Positions 33,728 through 34,266 of a stretch of 34,266 nt of DNA are shown here, in pieces. The DNA comes from an uncultured Bacteroidales bacterium (GTDB lineage Bacteria > Bacteroidota > Bacteroidia > Bacteroidales > WCHB1-69). The translations under genes and the position numbers were made by a program. The stretch is from NCBI GenBank assembly GCA_937901455.1, contig CALDIA010000118.1, forward strand, positions 1 to 34,266. Direction: 5' to 3'. Under the pieces are notes generated by a model. The model searched no databases. It saw only the letters and a program-made list of their open reading frames with translations, and was not told the DNA's origin. How positions within the stretch are numbered: the stretch's first letter is position 1; every line of letters starts with the position of its first letter.

Positions 33728-33947
33728 ATGGCAGAAAAAAAATTTATGACTTGTGACGGTAACCAGGCTGCGGCCCACGTTGCCTACATGTTCAGCGAAG
33801 TCGCCGCCATCTATCCTATCACTCCCTCTTCCCCGATGGCAGAGTACATCGACGAGTGGAGTGCAGGCGGCAGAAAGAACATTTTCGGTGAAACCGTGAA
33901 AGTGGTTGAGATGCAGAGCGAAGCCGGTGCCGCCGGTGCCGTTCACG
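33728..33947 (+). CDS. nifJ: Pyruvate:ferredoxin (flavodoxin) oxidoreductase, first ~73 codons, cut by a chimeric join
   Basis: The reading frame begins MAEKKFMTCDGNQAAAHVAYMFS and has AIYPITPSSPMAEYIDEWSA and GETVKVVEMQSEAGAAGAVH, the invariant N-terminus of homodimeric PFOR. The enzyme converts pyruvate to acetyl-CoA, CO2 and reduced ferredoxin in anaerobes. After the VH at 33946 the expected Gly-Ala stretch is replaced by unrelated sequence. The rest of the gene is missing because of the join, not because of a mutation in the genome. The ATG 33728-33730 fits the family start. Confidence 0.93.
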
Positions 33948-34266
33948 ATACCGATCGTGGAAAACAGGGCCAGGAATCCCTTGAGGATACCGCAGGCACA
34001 GAAGACACCCAGGAAGGGGGTGAACACGCCGGTGACGATACTGACGAAGGTGTCGAAGGGATTCATCTTCTGGGGTGGAGCTTCCTCGCCGTCGGGCTTT
34101 GCCGCCAGGCTTTCCAGATGTCCCACGGAGACCACAGACGCATACACGTCCGGGACATGGTTGCCGATGACCACCTGATACTGACCGCCGCTCTGGATGA
34201 CCGTCACCACACCCTCACGGGCTTTCAGATAGTCGGTATCGGCCTTGGATTCATCCTTCAACTTGA
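33926..34266 (-). CDS. PTS beta-glucoside/sucrose-type EIIBC fragment (foreign sequence)
   Basis: Reading from the right edge on the minus strand: KLKDESKADTDYLKAREGVV and VIQSGGQYQVVIGNHVPDVY are the latter part of a PTS EIIB domain; after a linker ending QKMNPFDTF come SIVTGVFTPFLGVFCACGIL and GFLALFSTIGIVNGTGGT, the first membrane helices of EIIC. The family phosphorylates imported glycosides, typical of Firmicutes and Enterobacteriaceae and not of Bacteroidales. The catalytic Cys of EIIB lies past the right edge. The frame fits well up to the Thr at 33926-33928 and then departs from the family. Confidence 0.88.

Noticed and set aside
33710..34261. A single 183-codon minus-strand gene covering the whole right end
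   Set aside because: Only the first ~112 codons match PTS EIIBC; the rest is the antisense of the nifJ start, so it is a product of the chimeric join.

Overview
The window looks like a chromosomal segment of an anaerobic, T9SS-positive member of the Bacteroidales (Bacteroidota). Four genes encode large exported proteins with a signal peptide and a type A T9SS C-terminal sorting domain. One of them is a gingipain-like C25 peptidase. Promoters follow the Bacteroidota pattern (TAnnTTTG at about -7, often with TTTG or TTG about 19-22 nt upstream), and Shine-Dalgarno sequences are almost absent. The gene set also fits: SurA-type PPIase plus MoxR, retropepsin-like protease, ExbB/ExbD with two ExbD copies, NspC, and PFOR. 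I do not name a genus.

Layout, left to right. 1-2200, minus strand: the N-terminal part of a MoxR ATPase, a SurA-like chaperone and ribosomal protein L34 (rpmH, 52 aa). 2486-5982, plus strand: a CAP-domain-like secreted protein overlapping an RluD-type pseudouridine synthase. 6020-6201: a frameshifted scrap of a flavin reductase that runs into the 3' end of a TonB-dependent receptor (6177-8276, minus); a small exported Cys/His protein lies upstream in the receptor's operon. 8843-10938, minus: phosphomannomutase with an unrecognised upstream partner. 11054-14633, plus: PASTA protein, T9SS cargo and DnaQ-like exonuclease. 14643-16549, minus: CorA, retropepsin-like protein and RuvC. 16732-18048, minus: T9SS cargo. 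18337-22744, plus: C25 peptidase, SurE and a small membrane protein. 22805-25755, minus: YicC and a T9SS cargo with Asp-box motifs. 25839-28752, minus: an ExbB / four-TM protein / ExbD / ExbD operon. 28828-28915: tRNA-Ser(GGA). 29095-33568, plus: two lipoproteins, an aminotransferase, a small exported protein, carboxynorspermidine decarboxylase and an HsdR_N-like protein.

The right end is not one genome. At 33728 a pyruvate:ferredoxin oxidoreductase gene starts on the plus strand, but after about 73 codons the sequence becomes, on the opposite strand, part of a Firmicutes-style PTS EIIBC transporter. The two are joined through about 22 bp (33926-33947) that read well in both genes, which looks like a short-overlap assembly chimera. 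Sequence after about 33947 should not be assigned to this organism.

Most of the content is housekeeping plus cell-surface functions. I did not find a CRISPR array, insertion sequence, prophage or a convincing new defence system. The best leads are the receptor plus Cys/His protein pair, the CAP/OmpA-like protein, the four-TM protein in the ExbB/ExbD operon, the secreted protease abutting surE, and the flavin reductase relic.
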